Positions 32,201 through 42,250 of a stretch of DNA of 64,000 bases are shown here, in pieces. The notes under the pieces were generated by a model. The model made no database searches, was not told the origin of the DNA, and was given only the letters and a program-made list of their open reading frames with translations. The translations under genes and the position numbers were made by a program. The DNA comes from Isoetes taiwanensis. Lineage: Eukaryota; Streptophyta; Lycopodiopsida; Isoetales; Isoetaceae. The stretch is taken from assembly GCA_021234155.1 (NCBI GenBank), contig JAJEKV010000049.1, positions 9,214,292 to 9,278,291 of the forward strand. Reading direction: 5' to 3'. Each line of letters begins with the position of its first letter. The stretch's first letter is position 1.

Positions 32201-33115
32201 TTAAGTTTCAACATTTCTTTGATTGAAGAGGAGGTTAGTAAGTTGGAAACAAATTTAGACAAATATACAACTGATCTGGTAAAAATAATTAGTACCATTG
32301 AGGTAGATAATAACTCTTTAGCAAGGGAAGAGAGGATGATTGAGCATGGAAGGAACGAGATAGCAAGAATAGAGAATGAGTTGTCTGTTTTGAATGCCAA
32401 AGCAGACAAGAATGATGGAGACTTGAAGCAGATGGAAGAGTTAAAGCAAAAAATAAGTGGTGAAGTATATTTTTGCTCTAAACTGAAGGCTTGCCTTCCA
32501 AAGGTTAGTGTTGAAGCATTACCGGAGAAGGAAAAGAAGGAAAGATTAAAAACTATACTGGAATTCAGATTACAGAAAAGCAGGAATTGCTTAGAAGCTG
32601 GTAGACATTCGATGGACTCAGATATATCAAAAATGTCTATCATAACTATGAAAAGCAGGTTGCCTGGTTTCATGGAAGATGCATGTGCTGCATGTGGATT
32701 GGTCTTCAATCCAAAATATAAATTGAGTATGGCATTACCATGTGAACATGTCTATCACTTGGCATGCTGCATGCCTTTGTATGAAAAGAAGACATGCTTC
32801 AGGTGTTTGAAGGAAGTTCCCAGGGAAGTATTTGTGGAAATTGGTCTAGAGGTTACAGGTGAAGAAGACTTGCAGATTGAGGCAAGCAGTGCATTTGAGG
32901 TAGGCACTAGTAGTGCATTTGCTTCACCTGCTAAGTTTTCCAATTTTGTCACACATGTGGCTTCACCTACTTTATTATTTAATAAAGCACCTGTGGCACC
33001 TGTGGCTTCACCTGTTTCTGAGTCATCAAAAAATGTTGGTTCTACTGCATCAGTTCAAGTGTCACCAAGTTCAGTAAGCAAAGCTGTAGAAGCTTTACAG
33101 AAGGAAAGACTTTGA
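32171..33115 (+). CDS. Coiled-coil plus RING-like zinc finger protein (part)
   Basis: A frame of 314 codons. Residues about 10-145 are strongly heptad-like and charged (coiled coil). Residues about 175-220 carry a RING-type pattern: CAACGLVFNP, then CEHVYHLACC, then CFRCLKEVP. The CxxC ... CxHxxHxxC ... CxxC spacing resembles RING/zf-C3HC4 ubiquitin-ligase domains, although the first loop is short. The C-terminal 90 residues are Ser/Ala/Pro-rich and repetitive (ASPAKF, VASPT, VASPV). It probably continues through an intron (acceptor near 33,193, TTCAG) into the acidic/AT-hook exon downstream. It may be an E3-like factor carried by a transposon. Function is not claimed. Confidence 0.5.
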   Translation: MNLRGKHVSNLSFNISLIEEEVSKLETNLDKYTTDLVKIISTIEVDNNSLAREERMIEHGRNEIARIENELSVLNAKADKNDGDLKQMEELKQKISGEVYFCSKLKACLPKVSVEALPEKEKKERLKTILEFRLQKSRNCLEAGRHSMDSDISKMSIITMKSRLPGFMEDACAACGLVFNPKYKLSMALPCEHVYHLACCMPLYEKKTCFRCLKEVPREVFVEIGLEVTGEEDLQIEASSAFEVGTSSAFASPAKFSNFVTHVASPTLLFNKAPVAPVASPVSESSKNVGSTASVQVSPSSVSKAVEALQKERL

Positions 33116-33193
33116 TACTTCTTATTTGTGTTTTAATTAATTTAATCTCATTTAAATTGATTTATGTTCTAAGTAGCAAAGTTCTGTAATTCA

Positions 33194-33653
33194 GATTAGT
33201 AAGGGGCCAGCAAAAAGAAGAATAAAATGTTGACGTGTTGTTGAGAGCAGTTCAGAAGAATATTTTGAACAACCTGTACAAAAGGTTCCTACAATTGGCA
33301 TAAAGACCAGGTTGAGGAGTGCAACTGCAGGAGAAAGTTCTACTGCTGCAAATGTAGATGTTCAAGTAAGCAGTGATGAAGAACAAGCAAATGAAGATGA
33401 TGTTGATGCTGAAGTTGCTGAATATGTTGTTGCTGCTGTTGATGTTGTGGCTATTGAGAAATGTAAGGGTAAGGGTGAAGCAGTAGTTGAAATGGAGGTA
33501 GCAACAACAAAAGTAAAAAAGAAGATGGGGAGACCCTCAAAGAAGCTGCCACCTCAAGCACCAAAGCAAATAGGTGATCAAGTTGATATGATTGTGAAAA
33601 TGTTAAATGGTAGTTCAGGTTCCGTTTCTCAGTATATCAAGTTATTGAGTTAG
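33194..33653 (+). CDS. Acidic segment with AT-hook motif
   Basis: Exon-like block after a TTCAG acceptor. It contains the short open frame 33,312-33,653, with an acidic stretch (SSDEEQANEDDVDAE) and a KKKMGRPSKKLP motif (about residues 71-82), a classical AT-hook GRP core for minor-groove DNA binding. An in-frame TGA near 33,232 breaks the upstream part. It may be an internal exon of the same gene as the RING segment and the phosphatase segment. The order and same-strand spacing suggest this, but no transcript evidence is available. Confidence 0.45.
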
Positions 33654-33810
33654 TTTCAGAACATAACATATTGTAGTATATGTGAAATACTGTTTTAATT
33701 GTTTTATGTTGTTTGAGAACATTGTTTGAATATTGTAATTCTGTTTTCTTTAATTAATGACTTCTTTTAATTCATGTTTAAGTCATGTTGATGTTTGAGT
33801 TTCTTTTTTT

Positions 33811-34440
33811 ATGAATGTTGTAGAGGATTTAGAAAAGAAAAAACTTGTCATCTTAGACATTAATGGAGTTTTGGTCAACACCTTCCAAAAAAGAGCAAGA
33901 GTAAAGATTCCACCAGGGCTCAAGAAGTATACACAGTGGTTATTTGCAGACCTCTTCTACAAGACTTCTTGGATTTCTGTTTTGAAAGATTTGAAGTTGG
34001 AATTTGGTCTAGCATGATGAAGCACAACATTATACAAATCCTTAACAATATTCTGCCAGCACACTACATTGCTAAATTCAAATTCATATGGGGTCAGAAT
34101 GAATGTGAGGAAATGCCTTTTATATTTCCAGGCGATGCAACTAAACCAGTATGGATGAAGCCAATTGTCAAAGTTTACACAGCTTTTAATGATGTAGAGG
34201 ATGTTGTGCTTGTGGATGACTCTTTGTACAAGACTTTCTTGTCCCCATCAGACACATGCTTAATAGTTGAGAGCTTTGACAATGAGGAAAATGATAAGGT
34301 ATTCAACCACAAAAGCATGTTTGCACACTTGGCTTCATTCAAAGAATCCTCAAAAGTGGTTGCACCAGCAGCTTCATGTTGATGTGGTCAAGGAAGTAGA
34401 CATCAACATACTCAAACTTGTTGTTGACCACTTGAAATAA
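33811..34440 (+). pseudogene. FCP1/NIF-like HAD phosphatase remnant
   Basis: Reads KKLVILDINGVLVNTF, the motif I loop of HAD/FCP1-like phosphatases. The second Asp of DxD is Asn here, a variant I recall in some plant family members. In another frame from 33,936 follow RPLLQDFLDFCFERFEVGIWS, matching the family's V/R-P-x-x-x-x-F-L pattern, and VVLVDDSLYKTFL, the DD motif near the end. A frameshift lies between them at about 33,940-33,960, and the tail after 34,380 has further stops. The family dephosphorylates Ser/Thr residues, for example the RNA polymerase II CTD. It is unusual to see it in a transposon-derived region. Confidence 0.6.
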
Positions 34441-35138
34441 CTTGCAAGATGGAGAGTAGCAATTGAGGGAAGCATGCAATTGGTGCAAGGCCTAATAGAA
34501 ACTGATATTGTTGTAAATAAACAGGAGGAACCTGCAAGAGAAGAAACAACACAAGATTAGACCCACATTGAAGATACTGACCCTGCAAGTGATGGTAGAA
34601 CAGATCTTTGATACCTAACTTTGAGATGTAAATTAAGAACTTCATGTAACTTAAGATGTAACTTAAGATATAACAGCTATTTCTTTGTGAAGACTGGATA
34701 TGAGTACATAGCTGTACACTTTTGTAACAAAGCGGATATCAATGTAAATTCAAGGTTTCAGGCATTTACCTACACTTGTGCAGATTCTTAAGTTGTCTTC
34801 ATTTATAAACTTGCAATCTGTTTTTCATGTGCCAACTAAAGAGACTAAAATAGATAGTGCAAATATACACTTACCAGAAGTTCATCAAGTCTGTAATAGT
34901 TAACTGAAAACAGAAAGCATGTAAGTAGACAAAGCATAAGTATCAAAAGCAGACCTAGCAGCTTTTCTTTTAAAGCTGTGAGGACAAGGAACATTTGTGC
35001 AGCAAAGAATTTGTTAGATTTCATTGATAACGAATTGTAAAGATTATAAGAAACAATATGGTAGGAAAGAGCCAGTGTACATCTAAAAACTCAACTTCTG
35101 CTTCTTCGAAGCAAAAGCAGAAAAAACGGGCAGCAGTA
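34441..35138. other. Convergent intergenic region
   Basis: Lies between the plus-strand phosphatase remnant and the minus-strand transposase gene. It holds a coding-like but stop-containing tail (to about 34,615) and A/T-rich sequence with polyadenylation-like AATAAA-type signals. No separate gene recognised. Confidence 0.4.
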
Positions 35139-37982
35139 TTAGCACTCTACTGGAAGGGATGCCATAACTTTTTGGCATGTCTCTTCAGTCATCTTGAAAC
35201 TGTTGTTACCAAGATTCTCCATATCAAACTTCACATGTCTGATAAGGTGGCTATACAAACTAGCAACTGGCTTGTCCAATAGCAACTCAAATTGGAGTGC
35301 ATCTGTTTGCTTGTAGTAATGGCCAGAAACTATAACTTCTCCTACACCAAATGCAGTACCCCAAGCATCTTCATATGTATCTAACAATGTATGTTTAGTC
35401 TCTGTACACCTAAGAACATAAAAGTCAACTCCCTCATCATCTTCTGGATGTGCATTTACAGCAAAGTTATCTCCAACTTCTAGAAGATAACTAAGGTTAT
35501 CTTCTTCTTCAACTTCTCCTTCATCTTCTTCTTCTTCCCCCTGGTCTTCATCCTCAACTTGTTTTGTAGGCTGACTAATTGCTGTGGATGTTTCTCCAGC
35601 AACAGATTTCATCTTTGGTTTCAGTTCTGCTGTGAACCATGCTCCCAAATGTGCTTTGTTCGTGCCATCATCATCCCTTTTACCACGAAAGCAATAGGAA
35701 CAATAGGAAGAGAGGCACCTGTAAGCAACTTTTGCAGGGTTCTTTTTGTCACATGGTCTGATGCAATGAAGTTTAGAGCTCCCACATAGTGTTCTCCACT
35801 CCTTCCTTTCAGATTTGTCTACACTTTGGGGATCAATATGCCAAAAGAACCTGCAATATAAAACAGATTCATGCAACTTCAAATCTAAGAAAAATCTAAG
35901 AAAAAACAAGAATTTACCTTCTTATATGAGGGTCTGATGGATTGTTCATCATGTACCAGTTCATGAAATCCACAATGTCTTTGGCACGCTCCAATTTTCA
36001 GGCCTCATAATTCAATTGCTCTCTTGCCAAAATCCTTTTCAATATTGCACCTTGTCCATCATGTTCTCCTTTGCCATGAGAACTGGCAAAGAAATTCCAC
36101 TCAGACTCAATTCCTTCACTACACACATAGTTCCTTCCCAAATACCAAAAAGGCCTTGCTCCTTTAAACTGGGATGTGCAACCATCACTCCAAAAAATAT
36201 ATTTCTTGTACTCAATGTTCCGTGCTCTAAGCCAGTCAGCATGTACTTTCAAGCAATGTTGTACAAAATTAGTGCTATGCTCCCTATCATCTGAAATATA
36301 AAAGTGCACTTCCTTTATAATTCTCCTCTGATTAGTGCTGATGGTCTCCTGACTTGTCTTCTTCTTTCTTTTCAGCTTATCATGTTCTGCTTCTCTTTTC
36401 TCTGCCTCTTTAACTTCCATCTCCTCTATCTCAGCTTGGGTTGCATGTCTATATGTGATATGAACCAGAATTGAGGCCTAGTCCGTGTGCCAGTGGCAAG
36501 ATTGTGCCTCCCTTTGAATTTTAAAACTGTAATTTTCATCAAAGTCAATTACAGAGACAATTGCATCTTCAGAAAAGGTATCCAAACACGTCCTGATTTG
36601 CTTTGCCTGCCAGTGTGCCACATAATTGTGTGGGATAAATTGTACCATTGTCTTAGAGGCATGCTTCATGAACTGGGGCAGACTCTCGTTCTTGTATGCA
36701 AGTCTTGTTACTTTTGCTGGTTTCCTCTCTCCCATTTTTTTCTCGGTAGTCTCCTTCGTGTATCCAACTTCTTGCTGATTTCAGACCATGAACATTTCTG
36801 TCAGTTTGCAGTTTGTTTAAAAAGCATGTTACACGAGCATAATTTAATTAAGCCAAACAGAATACCTTTTCAAACTGTTTCCACTCCACATTGTAATAAG
36901 TTTCCATCTTCTCCTTATGACAAAAAGCAAGCATGTTTATAACACCACAATTAAAGTTACTGAGCAGTAATATCTTTAAACATCATAACATTGAAGAGAC
37001 AAACTTAAGAGTACCTTTTCAGCCCACAATCCTTGCATGCCAACTGCAGACATTGATGTTGTGCCATTCTTCATCTTCTTCTTTAGAGCAGACCATTTGC
37101 CTCCAAAAATCACTAGTGGATTTATAAACATGGTTCTTGGCACTACAGAAGTTACCATCAACACAAATAACACAATTACAGTTGCATTCTTGTGCACCCC
37201 ATTTGGATCTGTTCTGATTTTGTTGAGTGCTTGCATCACATACTCAAAGTGGATGTGATATTGGTAGCAACAGGTCTCTCTTTCTTTTAAACGCCTCACA
37301 AAAGATGGCTTCAACAATTCAAATGTGCGATGTGAAATCTTCATTTCGTTGAATTCCTTTTTGAAGGCCATGTAAAATTGCAACTATAAACAAAGCATAA
37401 ATACAGAGTTCCAAAAAAAATTAAAATCAGCAATCTAGTAAAGTAGAACAAGCGGTAAAACATATAAAGCATAATAATTACCTGAGAAATTTCAAGCAGT
37501 TGTATTGGATGATCAATTCTTTCATCATCTTTTGTAACAAACTTTCTCACATGCTTCCTCTATGGTGAGACTCTTGTGTTTTCTGTGCAGAACTTGTAAA
37601 CAGAATTCTTAACCTCATCAGTTATTGTATCTGATCTCTTTTTTCTTGAAAACGTTGACCACGGACCACATTCTTGTTCTGCCATTACTCTACTTCTGGT
37701 TGCTGCAATAACAGATTTTCTTGATACATGAAGGAGGCGTGCAACTGCAGACTGGTTGGTTTTGTTTGTTGTTGAAGATACCATTTGCAATGTGGACTTT
37801 CTTGCTTGCATTATATCTCTCTTCACAAATCTGTGCACCACCGGTGCCTTATCCCCTTCTTTCAAAGGATTTGTGATATTATTGAAATAATCGTCCAAAC
37901 TCTTGGACAATTCTTGAAGCCTTCTCGCACTCAAGCCGCTATCAACTTGAGGCTGGATATTTTCTTTCTCCCTCTCCCTATC
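35139..37982 (-). pseudogene. Transposase copy B, multi-exon, interrupted by the chromovirus LTR
   Basis: Minus-strand coding blocks run from the LTR edge at 37,982 to 35,139. Exon 1 (37,982-37,482; TAG at about 37,560) ends CTCAG|GTAATT. The intron is 37,481-37,384. Exon 2 (37,383-37,015) carries the block shared with copy A. A short exon lies near 36,910-36,866. A later exon (about 36,777 to 36,000) contains VIDFDENYSFKIQ, IFWSDGCTSQFKG and EWNFFASSHGKGEHDGQG. The last exon reaches 35,139, with an acidic Glu/Asp-rich region. The DFxENY / SDGxxSQFK / SHGKGxxDGxG set is one I associate with large DDE/D transposases found in many eukaryote genomes. Exact superfamily unsure. There is also a TAG at 36,478. 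The 5' end is cut off at the chromovirus insertion. Confidence 0.65.
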
Positions 37983-39475
37983 TGTGACGTCCCCTACTCA
38001 TATACGATGCCCGCACCGTATACAAACAGGAATTCATCCCCCGCACCAGCTCCATACTGATACATGGCCCTCCACATATCACTGTGACCGCCTAGAGTCC
38101 ACTGTGGGAAGAATGAAGGGGTCATTTTACCCCGTCTTCCTCAAGGCCTACCTAGCTGCGGAAGCGTAAACATACACGTCAGTAACATAACATCATATGT
38201 CCACCTCGAAGGGTGGCACATCAACAGCTGCGTAGACAAAGATCAGCACAATACAAGTGGATTCCTACCCGAGGTTCAGACACAGGGATGGACTGACAAG
38301 CTTGGGTCTCCAGAGTTCGTTGCAGACAGAATCATGACAATGGATTTGGCTGGCATAAGAACATGGCATTGGGTTGTCCACTCCATCCGCCCCTCCTGTG
38401 CACACTTTGCAGAGTAGGTTGAAAAGTGTTGGGACCTGACTGTAGCCCGCCGGGTGCATAGCCAAAGGGGCTATTCCTGGGTTACATCTCCCCAGTCCCG
38501 ATGGGGCAGGTAGGGATCACTCCCTCCAGAGATCTGCATGCTGACCCAAGGTGACTAGAGGGCCACTGCCCTTATTCGACTTAACCCACTGGAAGGTGAA
38601 CTCCACCCCACGGGTGTCGAGCCCATGCCTTACCCTCACTCAGTTGCAAGCCATTAGACCTAGTCACTCTGATCCCCGGTAGACCTTACACACCAGAGGG
38701 ATCGGTCAAGGGTCAGAACACGAACTTCATTCTAAGCCAGTTTGGCCCCTTCACCCACAACCAGGTGGGCTCTTGTACACAGGCCGAAATCTAGTAATGC
38801 ACTAGGAGGGACTATCTAGGAGCATCATCTACTCAGCTTCAGGTCTCTACCCCCCTTCCCAATACAGTGAGTTCACAGAATTCATCCGTCCATCACATCA
38901 TCATAGAACTAAAGAATAAGAACTAATCTATATCGTACATAGAGTTAGGTTCTTTTAGTTAGAGTCAATCTCAGCTACTAAGGGTGATTTAATAGGCTAA
39001 ACCTACTGGTTCGAAGGCTGGAATAAGGTTTAGGCTATTCAATCGACCAAATACCTGATCCCTGGTTCACTCCTCTCGATCCGAAGGCGTCTATGTCTCT
39101 GTTCTGCTTCGAAATGCGGTCGGGAGGACGATCTGACAAGCTGGGGCGCACGGACAGATCGTGGGAGTTGGAATTGACTCCTCAGGCGCACGAATCGGAG
39201 CTCAAAAGGTCTGTGGGCGAAAAGGGAATGTTAGGGTTTGGTGCCTTATGTAGGCTATCAGTGAGGTTTAGGGTTTCCATGACCCTTGGTCTACCTTTAA
39301 TGGGTTAAAGGTCTAAAGGTGCGCGCATTGCTAAGTGTGCGCACCATTGCAAGTTGCCCCCTAGGGCGTCCTTGCTTGGGTATACGTCGGCGTACACGTC
39401 GACTGGACGGCATGTACGCATGACAGCGCAGTATGGTATACGTCTTGAGACCGTATATCGTACTGGAACGTCACA
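37983..39475 (-). repeat. 3' LTR of the chromovirus (complete, 1,493 bp)
   Basis: In element orientation it starts TGTGACGTTCC (39,475 leftwards) and ends GGGGACGTCACA (at 37,983). The terminal TGTGACGT/ACGTCACA inverted repeat is good LTR structure. The ORFs inside it (e.g. 38,265-38,465, duplicated at 58,881-59,081) are LTR sequence, not genes. Confidence 0.88.
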
Positions 39476-39490
39476 TTCTTCCCACCTTGA
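39476..39490 (-). other. Polypurine tract of the chromovirus
   Basis: On the minus strand TTCAAGGTGGGAAGAA abuts the LTR start TGTGACG. A similar purine block AAGGTGGGGAGA lies about 40 bp further into the element. This fixes the orientation. Confidence 0.75.
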
Positions 39491-40239
39491 ATTGATGCTG
39501 TCCGCAGCATCGTGGGTCTCCCCACCTTGGGATCTTCTTAACCTGCAATCAACCTCATGCATACCATATACCTATTATTATAGTTATACATTTAATAGGA
39601 TTACCTCAAGGTAATATTTTTAGGACATTAATACTATTATGCAATCCAATGGTTATCACTTATGTTATAACAATAACTCCTAATGTCTCGGTTATTTATT
39701 ATATATACAATTATTGTTCGAGGTACTCTTTATTTCTTGCAAGACATTACAACAAAATTGTGTTGCAAGTCTTCGTAGTTCGACCTCTTGGCCCTCCGGA
39801 GCGCTCTATTGGCCTGCAAGTCAACACTACGTTAGTACCATTAATATGAATTAAAATTTTTGGTTATATGGTGACCACCCCACCTATCTACATGAATGCA
39901 TGGCTAATCTCCCGGCGTAGGAAGAGGGTGAATCTTCCATTATGGCCGTGGAGACAGCGCCTATATGCCTATATGCCACTCATGCCTACACCTTTAGTTG
40001 CCCAGCGTGGAGGATAAGTCCTTTCCGTATATGGGGCGTGAAGGCCAGATTCCTCCTATCAAAGGCTAGAGGTGCTTTTCCTATCAATGCATCCCTCAAT
40101 GACCTCCTTTCTCTCGAGGTCGTCTACTTCCGTGGGACAGAAGTAGACTTTCCAAGCGGCACCGCGGTCATGCCTACATTGACATTACACCACGTCCTAG
40201 AGATCACCGTAGTAATCTCATCATCGGTTCATGCAACCC
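39491..40239 (-). other. 3' non-coding region of the chromovirus
   Basis: Between the pol stop and the PPT. A/T-rich with one G/C-richer block (39,780-40,250). No gene supported. Plus-strand frames here (39,942-40,250) are shadows without domain. Confidence 0.5.
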
Positions 40240-41427
40240 TTACCTCATAGGTTGCATGCGTAGATTATACTTAACTAGGCAAGCTGTTAATCTAACACAA
40301 ATCGACATGCCTGGGCCAATTTCTTCGGAGATGACCTTGCTATCCCATTGCTCCATAAACTGTGGGTACTGTTTTTCCAGATCTCTTTTAAGTACCCATG
40401 TCGCGTCTTCCACTGGCAAGTGTTTCCACTTAACCAAGTATTGGAGAAACTCCGATCTCCTTGTTTTCTTGAATGCTTTATCAAGAATTAGTTCTGGAAC
40501 TATTTCCAACTGCTCTTCTGTCATTTCCAGCATCGTTGGAGTGTCCAAAACGTCTTCTGGATTGGGAGTATCCTTCTTCAGCAGACTCACGTGGAAGACT
40601 TTGTGGATTTTTAAGTGTGCTGGCAAGTCTAACCTGTAGGATTGGTTACCCACTCTCTTGACTATTGTGAAGGGTCCAGCCCACCTTGGAGCAAGCTTCT
40701 TGCAATTTCCGATGCAGAGCTTCGCCTGCTTTACCTTGATCTTGAGCCATGCGTCTTCTCCAACTTGGAATTCTTTGACTGTTCGATGCTTGTCGGTGAT
40801 GCTCTTTTGACGACTCCTTGCTGCTAGGAGATATCCCCGCACTTCTTCACCGAGCTGCTGCATGTCGCTCAACATTTGTTGGGAGACTTCCACTTTTGAC
40901 ACGGGATTGTGCCAAGTGTCTGGAGTTAGGCATTGGTAGCCGTAGTTGATCATGAACAGCGACATTTGGGATGATTCCTGCTTGGTGCTATTGTATGCAA
41001 ACTCCACCAAGTGAATAAATTCCTCCCACATACCTTGCTTGTTCCAGACATAGTTTCGGAGCATATCTTCCAATATTCTATTGACACGCTCTGTTTGCCC
41101 ATCCATCTGTGGGTGATAGGCCGTGCTCATGGATAGCTTCATTCCAATCGTTGTGAAGAGATCCTGCCAGAAGGCACTGATGAACTTCGGATCTCGGTCG
41201 GAGATAATTTCCCTTGGCATGCCATGAAGTCTGAAAATTTCTTTGGTGAAGAGCTTTGTCGTGTCCATAGCTGTGTCCGTGCTGCAAGGCACAAAATGGG
41301 CCATCTTCGACAACTTGTCGACCACGACCATCAAGGCATCCTTACCTCTTACTGTCCTTGGCAGTCCTGTTATAAAGTCCATGCTGGCGACTTCCCACTT
41401 AGCGTTTGGCACCGCTAATGGTTCCAA
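40240..41427 (-). pseudogene. Chromovirus integrase core and chromodomain
   Basis: 395-codon frame with the integrase catalytic triad at ASMDFITGLP (D17), ISDRDPKF (D77) and GQTERVNR (E113). The C-terminal part reads AGPFTIVKRVGNQSYRLDLP. A chromodomain follows at about residues 308-360 (PELILDKAF, FLQYLVKWKHLPVEDATWV, LEKQYP), with aromatic positions Tyr/Trp/Trp that form a methyl-lysine cage in this family. Chromodomains of this type direct integration to H3K9-methylated chromatin in chromoviruses. The frame is separated from the upstream zinc-binding part by a stop near 41,474. Confidence 0.88.
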
Positions 41428-42249
41428 TGCTCCTGGTATTCGGAGTTGTTCTGCCTTTGTTTGCTGGCGTAGCTAACACTCCTTGATGTAGCGAGCTATC
41501 TGCTTCTTCATTCCCGGCCAATAGTAGCTGCTACGCACTTTGAAGTATGTCTTCATGAATCCTGCGTCGCCAGCTATTGGGCTGTTGTGGGTGTCGTGGA
41601 GGATCAACTTCCTTACTCCAGATGATTCCGGCACGCACAACTTGTTCTTATGGTATAGTAGGTTACCTTCCTTCTTAAAATTTTTGAAGGCTTCCCTCTC
41701 CTTGTCCGTTCTCGCTTCCTTGCACAGGCTTGCCCATACTTCCTTGAAGTCGACATCTGTTGGCAAGGTTTCTTCTATCTTTTTCCCGAAATCGCTGAAG
41801 AGCATCGAGATTGCGTTGCAGTGCACCCTGGTTGTCAGTGGATGCCTTGAAAGCGCATCTGCTACCACATTAAGCTTCCCGGGCTTGTAGACTATCTCAA
41901 AGTCATACTCCTCGAGAAATTCCATCCACCTTCTCTGCCTCAGATTGAGATGTGGTTGTGTGAATACGTACTGGAGGTTCTGGTGATCAGTGTCCAACTG
42001 GAACTTCCTCCCTAAGAGGTAATGCCTCCAGATTCTCAATGCCCTGACAACTGCTAGCAGCTCTTGATCATGCATCGGGTAACGCATTTCGGCGTCGTTC
42101 ATTTTCCTTGAGTCGTACGCTATTACCCGCTCTTCTTGCATCAGCATTGCACCTGTGGCTATCTTGCTTGCGTCCGTCGCTACTAACTTGTCCTTTTCTG
42201 GGTCTGGCAGGGTCAAGATGGGGGCGGTTGTCAAAGCTTCCTTCAACAA
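41428..42249 (-). pseudogene. Chromovirus RNase H and integrase zinc-binding domain
   Basis: Frame of 258 codons. LVATDASKIATGAMLMQ (D26) starts the gypsy RNase H. LDTDHQNLQYVF and ADALSRHPL follow. The integrase HHCC region is at HDTHNSPIAGDAG ... YYWPGM ... YIKEC. The frame stops right after the first Cys of the CxxC pair, and the second Cys position reads Arg in the continuing sequence (QQTKAEQLR), so the zinc finger is damaged by a nonsense codon and a substitution. Confidence 0.85.
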
Positions 42250-42250
42250 C

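Noticed and set aside
38265-38465. 66-codon ORF duplicated at 58,881-59,081
   Set aside because: It is LTR sequence; duplication follows from the two LTRs.
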